DNA of 64,000 nucleotides. Origin: CAYVAP01 sp964521065 (GTDB lineage: Bacteria > Bacteroidota > Bacteroidia > J057). The stretch covers positions 8,691-72,690 of the forward strand of contig CAZFPQ010000004.1 of NCBI GenBank assembly GCA_964521065.1. The letters are read 5' to 3'. The position numbers and the translations under genes are program-made. The notes beneath the pieces were generated by a model. That model saw nothing but the letters and a program-made list of their open reading frames with translations, was not told the DNA's origin and searched no databases. Below, one piece after another: positions 43,747 through 53,020 of the stretch. The first letter of the stretch is position 1. Each line of letters opens with the position of its first letter.

Positions 43747-46359
43747 ATGTCAACTACTCCTTCTCATCCTCCTCAGTTAGCCCAAAGACTGCTGGCGCGG
43801 GTTCTCAAAGAAGAACTTGCTGAAGAGGTGCTGGGCGATCTTGAAGAGAAATTTGATTCCATCCAGCAAGAAAGAGGGTCGAAAGCTGCCCGACGAGAAT
43901 ACTGGTACCAAACCCTCCATTACCTCCGTCCTTTTGCCCTTAAAGCTCCCATACAACTTAATCTACCCAGCCTCATGCTATTCCGTCACACCCTCACCAT
44001 CGCTCTGCGTACCTTCAATCGGTATCGCAGTACCTTTTTGATCAACCTGCTTGGGCTCTCTACAGGCCTAGCCTGTGCTTTCCTGATTTTTTTATGGGTA
44101 AATGATGAGACAGGCTTTGACGACTTCCATCAACATGGAGATCTCTTGTATCAGACCATGCTCAATCATGAAGAATCTGGTACTCTTCGCACTACGGAGG
44201 ACGTCCCGATGTTATTGGCGGATGCACTGTTAGAGGAGCGACCTGAGGTGGTAAAGGCCGTCACAGACACTGACGCTGTTTTATTTGGTGACAATTTCAC
44301 GGTAAGCAACGGGGAGCTATTCTTGAAACGCCATGGGAAGTTTACAGGACCCGCCTATTTCGAGATGTTTTCCTTCGACTTGATCTACGGTAAGGCAGAT
44401 GAGGTTTTGACCAAACCAGGTCAAATTGTCATTTCCAAGCGCTTGGCGGTTGAGCTATTTGGTAGTGCCACCGCAGCTATGGGGAAGGAAATGGAATGGC
44501 ACATCTTGGGATTTATTCAACAGGCCTTGGTCAGTGGAGTATTTGAAGACATTCCCGAAAACTCCACGGAGCAGTTTGACTTTGCCCTGCCCATTGAAAT
44601 CTTTAAGAACATCATTGGGCAGGACAATATTCATTGGGGTAATTACAACGCCTACACCTATGTTCAATTGGCTCCTGGTACCGACGTCGCTCGTTTCAAC
44701 CGAGAGCAGTCAGATTTCATCAAACGCAAGCGCGAAAACTCCAACGTCAATTTATTTCTCCGCAAATACGACTCGCAATACCTCTATGGTAAGTATGAGA
44801 ATGGCCAGCAAGCCGGAGGACGCATCGACTATGTGCGTATGTTCATTCTGATCGCCTTTTTCATCCTGCTGATTGCTTGTATCAACTTTACCAATCTTGC
44901 TACGGCCCAAGCTAGTCGTCGTTTTAAAGAGGTTGGAGTAAAAAAGGCCATGGGGGCTAAGCGAAGTAGTTTGGTATTCCAATACCTGATGGAGTCCACT
45001 TTACTTAGCTTTTTTTCTTTATTGGTGGCCGGATTATGGATCACGCTCGCTTTGCCCTTGTTCAATGATGTCACGGGTAAAAGTCTAAGCCTTTCATTCA
45101 GCGGACTTCAAATTTTGGGAGCCTTAGCCATTGTACTGATCACAGGTTTGCTGGCCGGTAGTTATCCCGCTTTGTATTTGTCACGTTTTAGTCCGGTGCA
45201 GGTACTCAAGGGGAAGCTGAGTAGCAGTTGGGGTGAAACCTGGATTCGTCGAGGATTGGTGCTGTTTCAGTTTTCCTTATCCGTCATTCTTATTGTATCC
45301 GTGGGGGTGGTCTATCAACAGATCCGCTACACTCAGACCAAAAACTTAGGTTATGACCGAGAACACATCGTGGTGTTTCCTCGGGAAGGCAAAGCGATGA
45401 CGGAGCTGGATTCCTTTCTAGAAGGGATGGAGCAACTTACTGGGGTACAATCTGCTACGGCGACCGCCCACACCATGGTAGAAAATGGAGGGGGTGGTTA
45501 CACCACTGGGGTCTCTTGGCCAGGGAAAACCCCTGAGGTAGAGGTTCGTTTTGAAAACGCGACGGTATACTACGATTTGATTGAAACCATGGGAATTGAA
45601 TTGGTTGCGGGACGTAGCTTTTCAAAAGACTTTCAGAATGAAGAGAAAAAACTGATTCTCAATGAAACGGCCATCGAAGTGATGGGCCTGGAAAACCCGG
45701 TGGGCAGCATGATCAATCTCTGGGGCGAGGATCGCGAAATAGTTGGGGTAGCTAAGGATTTTCACATGACCTCACTCCACGAAGCCATTTTTCCCTTATT
45801 CTTCCAAATCGGCGATCGCTTTTTACCCTATATCTTGGTAAAGCTAGAAGCCGGCCCTACCAGCGAAATCCTCAAGAGATTGGAGGGCTATTACGCGGAA
45901 TTTAACCCTGGTTTTCCCTTTGACTATCGCTTTTTGGAGCAAGAGTACCAGGCTATGTACGTGGCTGAGCAGCGTATTTCGTCCCTTTCACGGGCTTTTG
46001 CCATCTTGGCGATATTGATTTCCTGCCTGGGACTATTTGGCTTGGCCACCTTTACTGCTGAGCGGCGGATCAAAGAAATTGGGGTCCGCAAGGTATTAGG
46101 CGCCAGCCAGTGGAGTTTGGTGCGCATGCTGACCCAGGAGTTTACTTGGATCGTCCTGCTGGCTATCGGTTTGGCTTTGCCGGTAGCTTACCTCATTACC
46201 TCTAACTGGCTAGAGACTTTTGCCTACCGGACCGATCTGCCTTGGGCCTGGTTTGCCCTCGCTGGGGTCATGGCCTTGCTGATTGCCTGGCTAACTGTGG
46301 GGATCAAAACCTATCAGGTTTCTAGGGTGAATCCCGCCCGCTGTTTGAAGGATGAGTGA
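43747..46359 (+). CDS. FtsX-like ABC transporter permease with prefix domain (MacB/AcrB-coupled type)
   Basis: 870 aa from ATG 43747 (an in-frame TTG at 43738 would overlap padR). N-terminal cytoplasmic permease-prefix domain (about 5-70: LARVLKEELAEEVLGDLEEKF), TM1 about 95-120, a large MacB-like periplasmic domain, three TMs (about 365-490), a second TM/periplasmic/TM unit, ending in three TMs. FtsX signatures: RRFKEVGVKKAMGAKR and RRIKEIGVRKVLGASQ. No ATPase gene is adjacent, as is usual for this class. Likely exports a toxic or signalling compound under PadR control. Confidence 0.92.
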   Translation: MSTTPSHPPQLAQRLLARVLKEELAEEVLGDLEEKFDSIQQERGSKAARREYWYQTLHYLRPFALKAPIQLNLPSLMLFRHTLTIALRTFNRYRSTFLINLLGLSTGLACAFLIFLWVNDETGFDDFHQHGDLLYQTMLNHEESGTLRTTEDVPMLLADALLEERPEVVKAVTDTDAVLFGDNFTVSNGELFLKRHGKFTGPAYFEMFSFDLIYGKADEVLTKPGQIVISKRLAVELFGSATAAMGKEMEWHILGFIQQALVSGVFEDIPENSTEQFDFALPIEIFKNIIGQDNIHWGNYNAYTYVQLAPGTDVARFNREQSDFIKRKRENSNVNLFLRKYDSQYLYGKYENGQQAGGRIDYVRMFILIAFFILLIACINFTNLATAQASRRFKEVGVKKAMGAKRSSLVFQYLMESTLLSFFSLLVAGLWITLALPLFNDVTGKSLSLSFSGLQILGALAIVLITGLLAGSYPALYLSRFSPVQVLKGKLSSSWGETWIRRGLVLFQFSLSVILIVSVGVVYQQIRYTQTKNLGYDREHIVVFPREGKAMTELDSFLEGMEQLTGVQSATATAHTMVENGGGGYTTGVSWPGKTPEVEVRFENATVYYDLIETMGIELVAGRSFSKDFQNEEKKLILNETAIEVMGLENPVGSMINLWGEDREIVGVAKDFHMTSLHEAIFPLFFQIGDRFLPYILVKLEAGPTSEILKRLEGYYAEFNPGFPFDYRFLEQEYQAMYVAEQRISSLSRAFAILAILISCLGLFGLATFTAERRIKEIGVRKVLGASQWSLVRMLTQEFTWIVLLAIGLALPVAYLITSNWLETFAYRTDLPWAWFALAGVMALLIAWLTVGIKTYQVSRVNPARCLKDE

Positions 46360-46378
46360 TGGGGAGGAAGAGTGCTTA

Positions 46379-46795
46379 TCAGGTAAGTTTGAGGATTAGC
46401 CATGTGATGATGCCAGCTACGGTTCCGAAAAAGATTACTTGGTTAATTCGTAGATCCAGCCTCTGCCCAGGGATGTCGTGTTCGGGGTAATCCATCTCCC
46501 ACTTTTTAGTCTGCGTACAGCGCGCCAGTAATTCGGGCGTGATGGGAATTCGTTCTACCCTTTGATGGGGTGGTTTGAAAAATAAGCCGCCCAAATTCTG
46601 CCCTTCTTCATCATGGTGAAAATACCACAGATAGTTTTCCATGTTGACTTGGTATTTTTCAGCGTAGGCCAACATCATTTCGCTGAAGTCGTCACCTACT
46701 ACTCCTAGGTCAAGAAATATGTCAGCCGTGGGATTTGAGGGGTAGACACCTATTTGTTCTTCAAGGAAAAACTGGATTTCAGTAAGACTGGACAT
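46379..46795 (-). CDS. DUF1493-like (acyl-carrier-fold) protein with C-terminal membrane anchor
   Basis: 138 aa from ATG 46795; an upstream TTG (46906) would overlap the preceding gene and add a tail not seen in the family. Residues 1-85 (EIQFFLEEQIGVYPSNPTAD, DLGVVGDDFSEMMLAYAEKY) match the small DUF1493 family, whose fold is like an acyl carrier protein, with Asp in place of the phosphopantetheine Ser (VGDD). Unusual: a hydrophobic helix (VIFFGTVAGIITWLILKL) ends the protein, anchoring it in the membrane. Follows the DUF2071 gene. Confidence 0.65.
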   Translation of the reverse strand: MSSLTEIQFFLEEQIGVYPSNPTADIFLDLGVVGDDFSEMMLAYAEKYQVNMENYLWYFHHDEEGQNLGGLFFKPPHQRVERIPITPELLARCTQTKKWEMDYPEHDIPGQRLDLRINQVIFFGTVAGIITWLILKLT

Positions 46796-46902
46796 AAGGG
46801 GGATTATGGGATACGTAACGTGAACTTTGCTTACTAATGGCAGTTCTTCTCGCAAAAACAGAACGATTTGAGGGACTTCGAGGCCACATCGGAATGCCTG
46901 AT

Positions 46903-47643
46903 TCAAGCCCCTAAGGCTTCCTCAGAAACCCTCAGTCCCTCTAGCGACCTCCATTCATGCTCAATATTTTTCATCAAGAGGGCATTGTCAAACTGAATGC
47001 TGCCCTCTGGAAAGATCGCCTTGTTCTCAAAAAAGCTAGATCTCAATTCCGTCACGGCCAGAGTTTGCACCTTCCAGGTGTAGGTCCGGAGTTTCAAACC
47101 TTCAAAGGCCTGAGCTGAGTGATCGGGAGAGTAGCCAATGGAGCCTTTTGCTAGAAAATCAGATGCGCAGGCCACCGTGTCGAAAACGCTCTGTTCATTC
47201 CATTGCTCTGTTTCGTGAGCTCTGATCATGAGAGATGCCTGATCTTGGCTCTGAAAAGCTACGTGGTAGGTCTGGTCATGTTCATCCACCGAAAAATGGG
47301 CGTGATGATGAACTCCAGGAAAAATTCTTCCTCCTGCCCACACACTTAGCCGAGAAGAGGTATCCCTTCTCGGGATATACACTCCTTCTTTGAACTGGCC
47401 TTTTTCTGTCCACTCTACCGCTATTCTATGAGCACCATTTTCTGAAGCTAACCCCCACTTCAAGGGAAGCCAAATGGGGCGAACCTGTTTTAGGCGGATG
47501 AGACAAATCCCTGCGATGCCTTTTCCATGGACCAATTTAGGTCTAAATGGAGCAGGGAGATAACGGTCGAGCACTTCCGCTTCCACCTGGAAGTTGATGA
47601 GGATTCTCCGATCAATGATACCGGTGATGGTAGGTATGTTCAT
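46903..47643 (-). CDS. DUF2071 family protein
   Basis: 246 aa. Pattern of the DUF2071/acetoacetate-decarboxylase-like fold: ILINFQVEAEVLDRYLPAPFRP, GKGIAGICLIRLKQVRP, NGAHRIAVEW, GVYIPRRDTSS. No catalytic lysine could be identified by eye. Function unknown. Confidence 0.82.
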   Translation of the reverse strand: MNIPTITGIIDRRILINFQVEAEVLDRYLPAPFRPKLVHGKGIAGICLIRLKQVRPIWLPLKWGLASENGAHRIAVEWTEKGQFKEGVYIPRRDTSSRLSVWAGGRIFPGVHHHAHFSVDEHDQTYHVAFQSQDQASLMIRAHETEQWNEQSVFDTVACASDFLAKGSIGYSPDHSAQAFEGLKLRTYTWKVQTLAVTELRSSFFENKAIFPEGSIQFDNALLMKNIEHEWRSLEGLRVSEEALGA

Positions 47644-47733
47644 GGTGTTTTTGTGTAGGTATGAGCCATACCCTGAATGTACGGAGGCGCCTAGGATTTG
47701 ATCCCGATGGGTTAATTTATTCTTTTGGGCTCT

Positions 47734-48894
47734 TCACAAACCACTGGCCCGCTTTACTGCCTCTGGGCCATACTTAAGTCGAAGCCGGTCTAATGACTGA
47801 TACAAGTCTACCTGCCGAGCCTGGGACTGGAACAAGCCGAGCTGAGGGTGGCCTTTGACCAAGCCCATTAAAGCCAGTTCAAGGCTGCGCACCCGCATGC
47901 GTCGTTGATAGAGCTTGTCTAGCAATTGCTGAACATAGGGAGTCAAATGCTCATCGGCGTTACAGAAAGGTATCTGCAATTGGCGCTGTTCGCTCTCTCC
48001 GTTGCTATAGCGCAGCCGCAGCTGCAATTGAGTGGTGCATAGCTCCCGTTGACGGAGCTGAAAGCTAAGCTGTTCAACCAGCTGATGAAGGCTGCGCCGT
48101 AGAACCTGGGGCTCATCGGTTTCGGCTTCAAAACGCTGCCTAGCTCGAAGCTGTGCTTCCGTCTGAATTGGCTTCAAAGGGCGTAGGTCTTCACCACGCG
48201 CCATTTCAAAGAGTCGCTGCCCGAGTTTTCCGAAGGCTTGAATCAACGCTTGCCTGGGGAGTCGAGCCAATGTGCCCACGTCGCGCACCCCCATTTGCTG
48301 AAGCTGAGCACTGAGTTCAGATCCTACTCCAGGCAGGGCGCTAATCGGTAGCACGGCTAGCTTAGCCAGCGCCTCTCTTTTAGTCCAATCATTTAGCTCG
48401 CCTAGCCGTGATTGATCTGCTGCCAGTTGGGCCAGGAGTTTGTTGTGACCAAGTCCCAATCGTAAGGGGAGCTTGAGCTGTTTTTGTAAATACTGCCCAA
48501 GTGATTTTGCATAGGAATGGGTGCCATAGAAGCGATCCATCCCCGTGAGGTCTACCCAAAAGCGATCGGGTAAACTTGCCTCAAATAAAGGGACTCTAGA
48601 TGAAAGGAGCTCAATCATGCGTCGCCCTGCCCGCTGGTACAATTCAGCTTCTTCTGGCAAAGCGATCACAGAAGGGCAAAGCTGTTTGGCTCGCCGGAGA
48701 GGCATACCGACTCTTAGCCCCATATTTCGGGCTACTGAGTTCGTGGCTAGTGCCACACTGCGCGCCCCCCCTCCCCTAATGATCAACGGATAGACCTTAA
48801 GCTGGGGCCGCCGTAGATATTCGATATGTACAAATAAGTCTGGAAAATGGATATGGAGGATATAGGGATTCAATTCTGCTATAATTTTTAGCAA
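47734..48894 (-). CDS. Y-family DNA polymerase homologue lacking two catalytic acids
   Basis: 386 aa with palm/fingers, thumb (ALPGVGSELSAQLQQMGV about 195-215) and little finger (about 255-345), ending in a DinB-type tail (LYQSLDRLRLKYGPEAVKRA). Aligned to Pol IV by eye, the metal-binding Asp of motif I (HVDMD) is His16 here (HIHFPD), and the Asp-Glu of motif III (SLDEAYLD) is Asp110-Arg111 (SLPDRFWVD). Two of three catalytic carboxylates are missing, so polymerase activity is doubtful. ImuB-type proteins, which act as mutasome scaffolds, show such losses; no imuA or dnaE2 is visible here. Confidence 0.85.
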   Translation of the reverse strand: MLKIIAELNPYILHIHFPDLFVHIEYLRRPQLKVYPLIIRGGGARSVALATNSVARNMGLRVGMPLRRAKQLCPSVIALPEEAELYQRAGRRMIELLSSRVPLFEASLPDRFWVDLTGMDRFYGTHSYAKSLGQYLQKQLKLPLRLGLGHNKLLAQLAADQSRLGELNDWTKREALAKLAVLPISALPGVGSELSAQLQQMGVRDVGTLARLPRQALIQAFGKLGQRLFEMARGEDLRPLKPIQTEAQLRARQRFEAETDEPQVLRRSLHQLVEQLSFQLRQRELCTTQLQLRLRYSNGESEQRQLQIPFCNADEHLTPYVQQLLDKLYQRRMRVRSLELALMGLVKGHPQLGLFQSQARQVDLYQSLDRLRLKYGPEAVKRASGL

Positions 48895-49021
48895 AATAGT
48901 ATTTAGTGCTAAAATTTGAAATTTATACTAAAAAAAATGGCAAAAACAACCCTTCTCACAAGGCATTGAGACAAAGAAGACCTATCTTGTTACTAGGTAC
49001 AGTCTCAAAAGCCCCATTTAG

Positions 49022-49597
49022 ATGGAAATTACCGAAGTATTCTACCCTAAAGTTCGCGCGGAATGGCGGGAATGGCTCCAGGAGCAACACCAGCAAAGGA
49101 CTGAGGAAATATGGCTGAGGCGGTTTCGCAAACCTACAGGTATTCCTTGTATCAGCTATGACGATTTAGTAGAGGAGTGCCTTTGCTTTGGGTGGATCGA
49201 TGGGGTGGTGAAAAAGTATGATGCCGACAGCAACGTGCAGCGTATCACCCCCCGCCGTAAGAAGACGTTTCTCTCTGAGCTAAATCGACAGCGCGTTTGG
49301 AAGCTCCAACGTTTGGGTTTGATGACCCCAGCAGGAGAGGCTCCTATCGCAGACCAAATTGGTTCGCCCGATGATCCCTGGGAGATCCCCGAATGGATTG
49401 AAGAGCAGTTGCAAGCCATTCCTCAAGTTTGGGCGAATTTCCAGGATTTCCCTTACCTATATCGACGCCTAAAGGTAGGCTGGATCATGGAATGTGGTCC
49501 ACGTCGCCAAGAAGAGGCTCAGAAGCGCTTGAACTATTTGATTAAGAATACCGAAAAAAATAAAATGTATGGCACCATCCCCTGGCTACCTGATTGA
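49022..49597 (+). CDS. YdeI/OmpD-associated family protein
   Basis: 191 aa. YdeI signatures: FYPKVRAEWREWLQEQHQ, EEIWLRRFRKPTGIPCISYD, LVEECLCFGWIDGVVKKYD, ITPRRKKTFLSELNRQRV and the C-terminal RRQEEAQKRLNYLIKN. The family (COG4430-type) is linked to stress and bacteriocin tolerance; the mechanism is unknown. Single gene divergent from the Y-family gene. Confidence 0.88.
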   Translation: MEITEVFYPKVRAEWREWLQEQHQQRTEEIWLRRFRKPTGIPCISYDDLVEECLCFGWIDGVVKKYDADSNVQRITPRRKKTFLSELNRQRVWKLQRLGLMTPAGEAPIADQIGSPDDPWEIPEWIEEQLQAIPQVWANFQDFPYLYRRLKVGWIMECGPRRQEEAQKRLNYLIKNTEKNKMYGTIPWLPD

Positions 49598-49753
49598 GAA
49601 GTGGGAAGCGAGGGGGAAGAGGCGGGACAAAATAAGATCGCTATTATTGGCCGTTTGAGAACGAGCAGGATCGTGAAACAAGCAATACCTAGTATCCTGG
49701 CATGAGTGACCGGAGGCTTTTCGCCCCAAGAGAAAAAGCTCCAATCACAGTCA

Positions 49754-50236
49754 TTAGCGCCAACGGAAGCTTTTGTGGTCCACGGCTCGCATCGTACAAA
49801 GTACTCCATCAAGATGGTCACACTCGTGTTGGAGTAATTCGGCTAAATCATCCTCCATATGCCATTCTTGTTTTTGCCAATTGATATCGAAATAGCGAAG
49901 GGTCAAGGAGCGATGTCGACGCACCCTGACCAGCAAATGGGGAAAGCTCATGCAGTCATCCCATAGTTCGAAGGTTTCCTCACTTGGGTCATGGATCTCT
50001 GGATTAATGAAAATCACGGGCTCATCCATGTTCATGTACACCAATCGCTTCATGATGCCCAGTTGAGGAGCAGCGATGGCGCGGCCAAAGTGATACTTAG
50101 CTCGGATTTCTTCCATGACTTGATGTAGATCGGCAACCCAGCCATGAACTTGATCAAGTTCTGACGGAGTGATAGGGGGGCAGACTTCATATAAACGAGG
50201 GTCCCCAAGTAGAAGTAAGTCTTTGAGTTGTTTCAT
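49754..50236 (-). CDS. Peptide deformylase-like protein
   Basis: 160 aa. The three deformylase motifs are present: FGRAIAAPQLG (motif 1, G-x-G-x-AAPQ with Arg-Ala for the second Gly), DDCMSFP (motif 2, normally EGCLS, with the metal Cys kept), and QHECDHLDG (motif 3, HExxH). The metal ligands are complete, so it may be active, but the substitutions and short length mark it as a divergent deformylase paralogue rather than the housekeeping enzyme. Single gene. Confidence 0.85.
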   Translation of the reverse strand: MKQLKDLLLLGDPRLYEVCPPITPSELDQVHGWVADLHQVMEEIRAKYHFGRAIAAPQLGIMKRLVYMNMDEPVIFINPEIHDPSEETFELWDDCMSFPHLLVRVRRHRSLTLRYFDINWQKQEWHMEDDLAELLQHECDHLDGVLCTMRAVDHKSFRWR

Positions 50237-50379
50237 GAGTAGAAAGCTAGAATGCCAGAAAAGACGGCGGAAAAAGAGTCATAAATCCCAGAATATCTTA
50301 GGCTTAAATAAAATAGGTTGCCACTCCAAAGAGTTTTTAATAATATTAGTATAAGCTAACATTTATCATCTCCCCTGTT

Positions 50380-51720
50380 ATGCCTGCTTCTTTTATCGAC
50401 CAACTCAATCGCCTACTTGCCAACAACCAGCTGGGCCCTGTAATTGACACACTATTTGAAAACATCCGCAATTACAAAAAAACCCATCCAGAGGAAGCCA
50501 AGTCTGTGGAAGAGTTCGAGACCCAGTTGATTGTGCTATCCGCCCGGTATAAAGAACTCACAGCCAAGGAGTTTGCTACTCAGCTAGATGCCAAAGAGAT
50601 CCAGATTGCGCGGTCGCAATTGTTCTCTAACCTACGCGGAGTACTCTCAGGATTGGGAGACTATGAGGGACTAGCAAGCTTTTTGAAAGACCAGGATTTG
50701 AGGGAAATTGAGATCCAAGAAACCAGCGCCCCCCCCTCTATTGCACAGGCATTCCACTCTGCGCCAAGCACATCGGCGCAAGCTTCAGCAGCCAAGCCGT
50801 CTTCTAATAATACCATGTTGTGGGTCTTGCTCACGGTGTTAGGACTCGCTGTGGCAGGTGTAGGAATCTGGAAATTTTCTGGACAGGGCGACAAGAAAAT
50901 CAACCCCAAAGGCAACAATACTCCTGCAGTAAGCCAAGCAGAGGTCAAAGTAGACCCAGAAAAGGATAAGCAAAGCTGGGAGATTGCCCAGCGATCCGAC
51001 ACCAAGGCAGCCTACGAATTGTACTTACTCAATAATTCTAAGGGAGAATATGCTCAGGCAGCTCAAAAGCGCATCATTGAGATCGAGATTGATGAAGATG
51101 AGAAGTTGATCAAAGCTGCCCGTAAAGAAGATACTCCAGAAGCTTATCGAGACTATCTCGCCCAGAGTAAGCTACATCGATATGCAGAAGAGGCTGAAAA
51201 GAGGTTGGAAGCCCTCATGGCAGGTGATGATTTAGCCAAAGAACTTTACCTCATACAGGGCAGCGACACCCTTACCTTGGTCCAAAAGATCAACTTACTT
51301 ACCAAGGGAACCCAAAAGCTCCCAGAAAGTCGCCAGGCAGAGTTTAAGACACAGATTGAGGTGTATCAAGAAGCCCTGGATAAGTATGCTTCTATCCCTA
51401 GTAAAGAGCGATTTGTGGTGGCTCGATCAGTAAATGACCGTATGCCGGTTCCTAGAGAGGGAGCGAGCACTTTAGCCAAGGGAGGAGTAAGTGCTTGGGC
51501 TATGCTAAATGCGCCCCAGAGTAAAGAAGCTGTTCGCTTTGTTTGGTTAAATGACCAGCACGAAGAAGTGGCCTTTAACATCATCAATGTCTCTAGGGGA
51601 GATAGGTACCGGGTCTGGGATAGCAAAAACCTATTTAAACGGCCTGCGGGGAAATACGAAGTCCGTCTGTACAATGGGCAAGACATGCTGATTGGCCGCC
51701 GGGTATTTACCCTCAAATAG
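50380..51720 (+). CDS. EAD11-like adaptor, TM helix, helical repeats and DUF2914-like domain
   Basis: 446 aa. Residues 4-92 (FIDQLNRLLANNQLGPVIDT, LIVLSARYKELTAKEF, IQIARSQLFSNLRGVL) match by eye effector-associated domain 11, a death-like adaptor of bacterial conflict systems. Residues 146-166 are one TM helix. About 198-280 are two helical repeats of the form W..A...DT..AY..YL (SWEIAQRSDTKAAYELYLLN; KEDTPEAYRDYLAQS), common behind caspase and other conflict proteins. Residues 343-446 (VSAWAMLNAP, VRFVWLNDQHEEV, RYRVWDSKNLFKRPAGKYEV) match DUF2914. No enzymatic domain is visible, so it looks like an adaptor or sensor. Topology is uncertain because basic residues follow the TM. 64 bp before the voltage-sensor gene, same strand. 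Confidence 0.7.
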   Translation: MPASFIDQLNRLLANNQLGPVIDTLFENIRNYKKTHPEEAKSVEEFETQLIVLSARYKELTAKEFATQLDAKEIQIARSQLFSNLRGVLSGLGDYEGLASFLKDQDLREIEIQETSAPPSIAQAFHSAPSTSAQASAAKPSSNNTMLWVLLTVLGLAVAGVGIWKFSGQGDKKINPKGNNTPAVSQAEVKVDPEKDKQSWEIAQRSDTKAAYELYLLNNSKGEYAQAAQKRIIEIEIDEDEKLIKAARKEDTPEAYRDYLAQSKLHRYAEEAEKRLEALMAGDDLAKELYLIQGSDTLTLVQKINLLTKGTQKLPESRQAEFKTQIEVYQEALDKYASIPSKERFVVARSVNDRMPVPREGASTLAKGGVSAWAMLNAPQSKEAVRFVWLNDQHEEVAFNIINVSRGDRYRVWDSKNLFKRPAGKYEVRLYNGQDMLIGRRVFTLK

Positions 51721-51784
51721 ATAAGCAGTTCCCTTTTGAGAAAACTTGTCTGACCTATATCACTTCTCTTCCGTAACATGAGTT

Positions 51785-53020
51785 ATGGAAACAAAAGGCT
51801 CTGGAAAATATCTTCGCCTTTTTGGCATTCGCTTTTACCCAGGGAGGCTCAAGAACAAAGATGCCGGGTGGGTAATGCTGGATTTGTTGATGCTGTTTTT
51901 GGTAACGGTCAACATCGCCCTCTTTATTTTCTGGTGGTTTTATGGATATTATCGGGTTCAGCACTTTTTTGAGCTCAATTTTCCCGCCATCCATAAAGGA
52001 ATACTGAACCCTTTGTACACGGAGTTTCCTCTGATAGACTTCATTTTCGTCAGCATTTTCCTGGGGGAGTTTCTTTTAAGGTGGGGTTGGGCCGTTTATC
52101 GGAAGGTTTACCACCGCTGGTTCTTCTTTCCATTCATCTATTGGTATGATTTATTGGGCAGCATTCCTTTCGGCTCTTTCCGTTTCCTGCGTATCCTAAG
52201 GGTTTTTGCCCTGCTCAGAAGGTTGCAGCAAATGGAGGTCCTAGACCTAAGGCAGACATACCTCTACACCCGATTCCAAAAATACCGCAGCATCTTGGTA
52301 GAAGAGGTCTCGGATCGAGTGGTGCTTAACGTCATTAACGGATTGCAAAAAGAAGTTCGAGAAGGACTTCCAGTGACTGATCGCGTTTTCCGCGAAGTGT
52401 TAGACCCCTATAGAGAGACTTTGGTGGCATGGTTGGCCCAGCGGCTAAAGGAAGTAGCCAAGCGCGGACATGATCGCTATCAAATTGATTTAGAAAAATA
52501 TCTTGACGAGAAAGTTAAAACGGCCGTCGCCCAGAATCCAGAAATTGATCAGCTTAAGTTGATTCCGGTAGTAGGACCTCAAGTAGCCAATCTACTGGAA
52601 AGTGCGATCCAAGATATCACCTTTTCGGTGATCAACGGCATGTTTGAGGACATGGCCACCAAAGACCAATACAGCTTGTTGGACGAGCTTTCATTGATGA
52701 CGGTGGAAACGGTCCTCCATGAGGACCAAAAGCCAGAAAACGAAGCCATCAATCGCATCATCCAAGGCATGGTGCTAGAGTCGCTAGAGGTCGTCAAGAA
52801 GCATGTGCAAATCCAAGAATGGAAGCTTAGGGATCGGGCACGTCGTGAAGGCTTCGAAACCTTAGCTGAGCCTATGGAGGGAGATGAGGACTTGAACTTT
52901 TCAGAGATCCAGCGCCCAGATCAACCTAACTGGGGGGAACCCAGCCTGTCTGAAAAAGCTGGACTAGGCAGAGTGGAAGCGAAGCCGCAAATCAATTCAG
53001 AACAAGAAGAAAAAGTCTAA
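51785..53020 (+). CDS. Stand-alone voltage-sensor-domain membrane protein
   Basis: 411 aa. Four helices with voltage-sensor hallmarks: S1 about 28-53; S2 about 82-105 with Glu95 and Arg99 (GEFLLRWGWA); S3 about 113-129 with Asp122 (YWYDLLGSIPFG); S4 about 131-150 with Arg133, Arg136 and Arg139 every third residue, then Arg145-Arg146 (SFRFLRILRVFALLRRLQQ). No pore helices S5-S6 or selectivity filter follow. The C-terminal 260 residues are soluble and helical (repeated LEKYLDEKVK, GMFEDMATKD), likely coiled coils. Could be a proton channel like Hv1, a sensor, or a channel that lost its pore. Likely cotranscribed with the EAD11-like gene. Confidence 0.75.
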   Translation: METKGSGKYLRLFGIRFYPGRLKNKDAGWVMLDLLMLFLVTVNIALFIFWWFYGYYRVQHFFELNFPAIHKGILNPLYTEFPLIDFIFVSIFLGEFLLRWGWAVYRKVYHRWFFFPFIYWYDLLGSIPFGSFRFLRILRVFALLRRLQQMEVLDLRQTYLYTRFQKYRSILVEEVSDRVVLNVINGLQKEVREGLPVTDRVFREVLDPYRETLVAWLAQRLKEVAKRGHDRYQIDLEKYLDEKVKTAVAQNPEIDQLKLIPVVGPQVANLLESAIQDITFSVINGMFEDMATKDQYSLLDELSLMTVETVLHEDQKPENEAINRIIQGMVLESLEVVKKHVQIQEWKLRDRARREGFETLAEPMEGDEDLNFSEIQRPDQPNWGEPSLSEKAGLGRVEAKPQINSEQEEKV

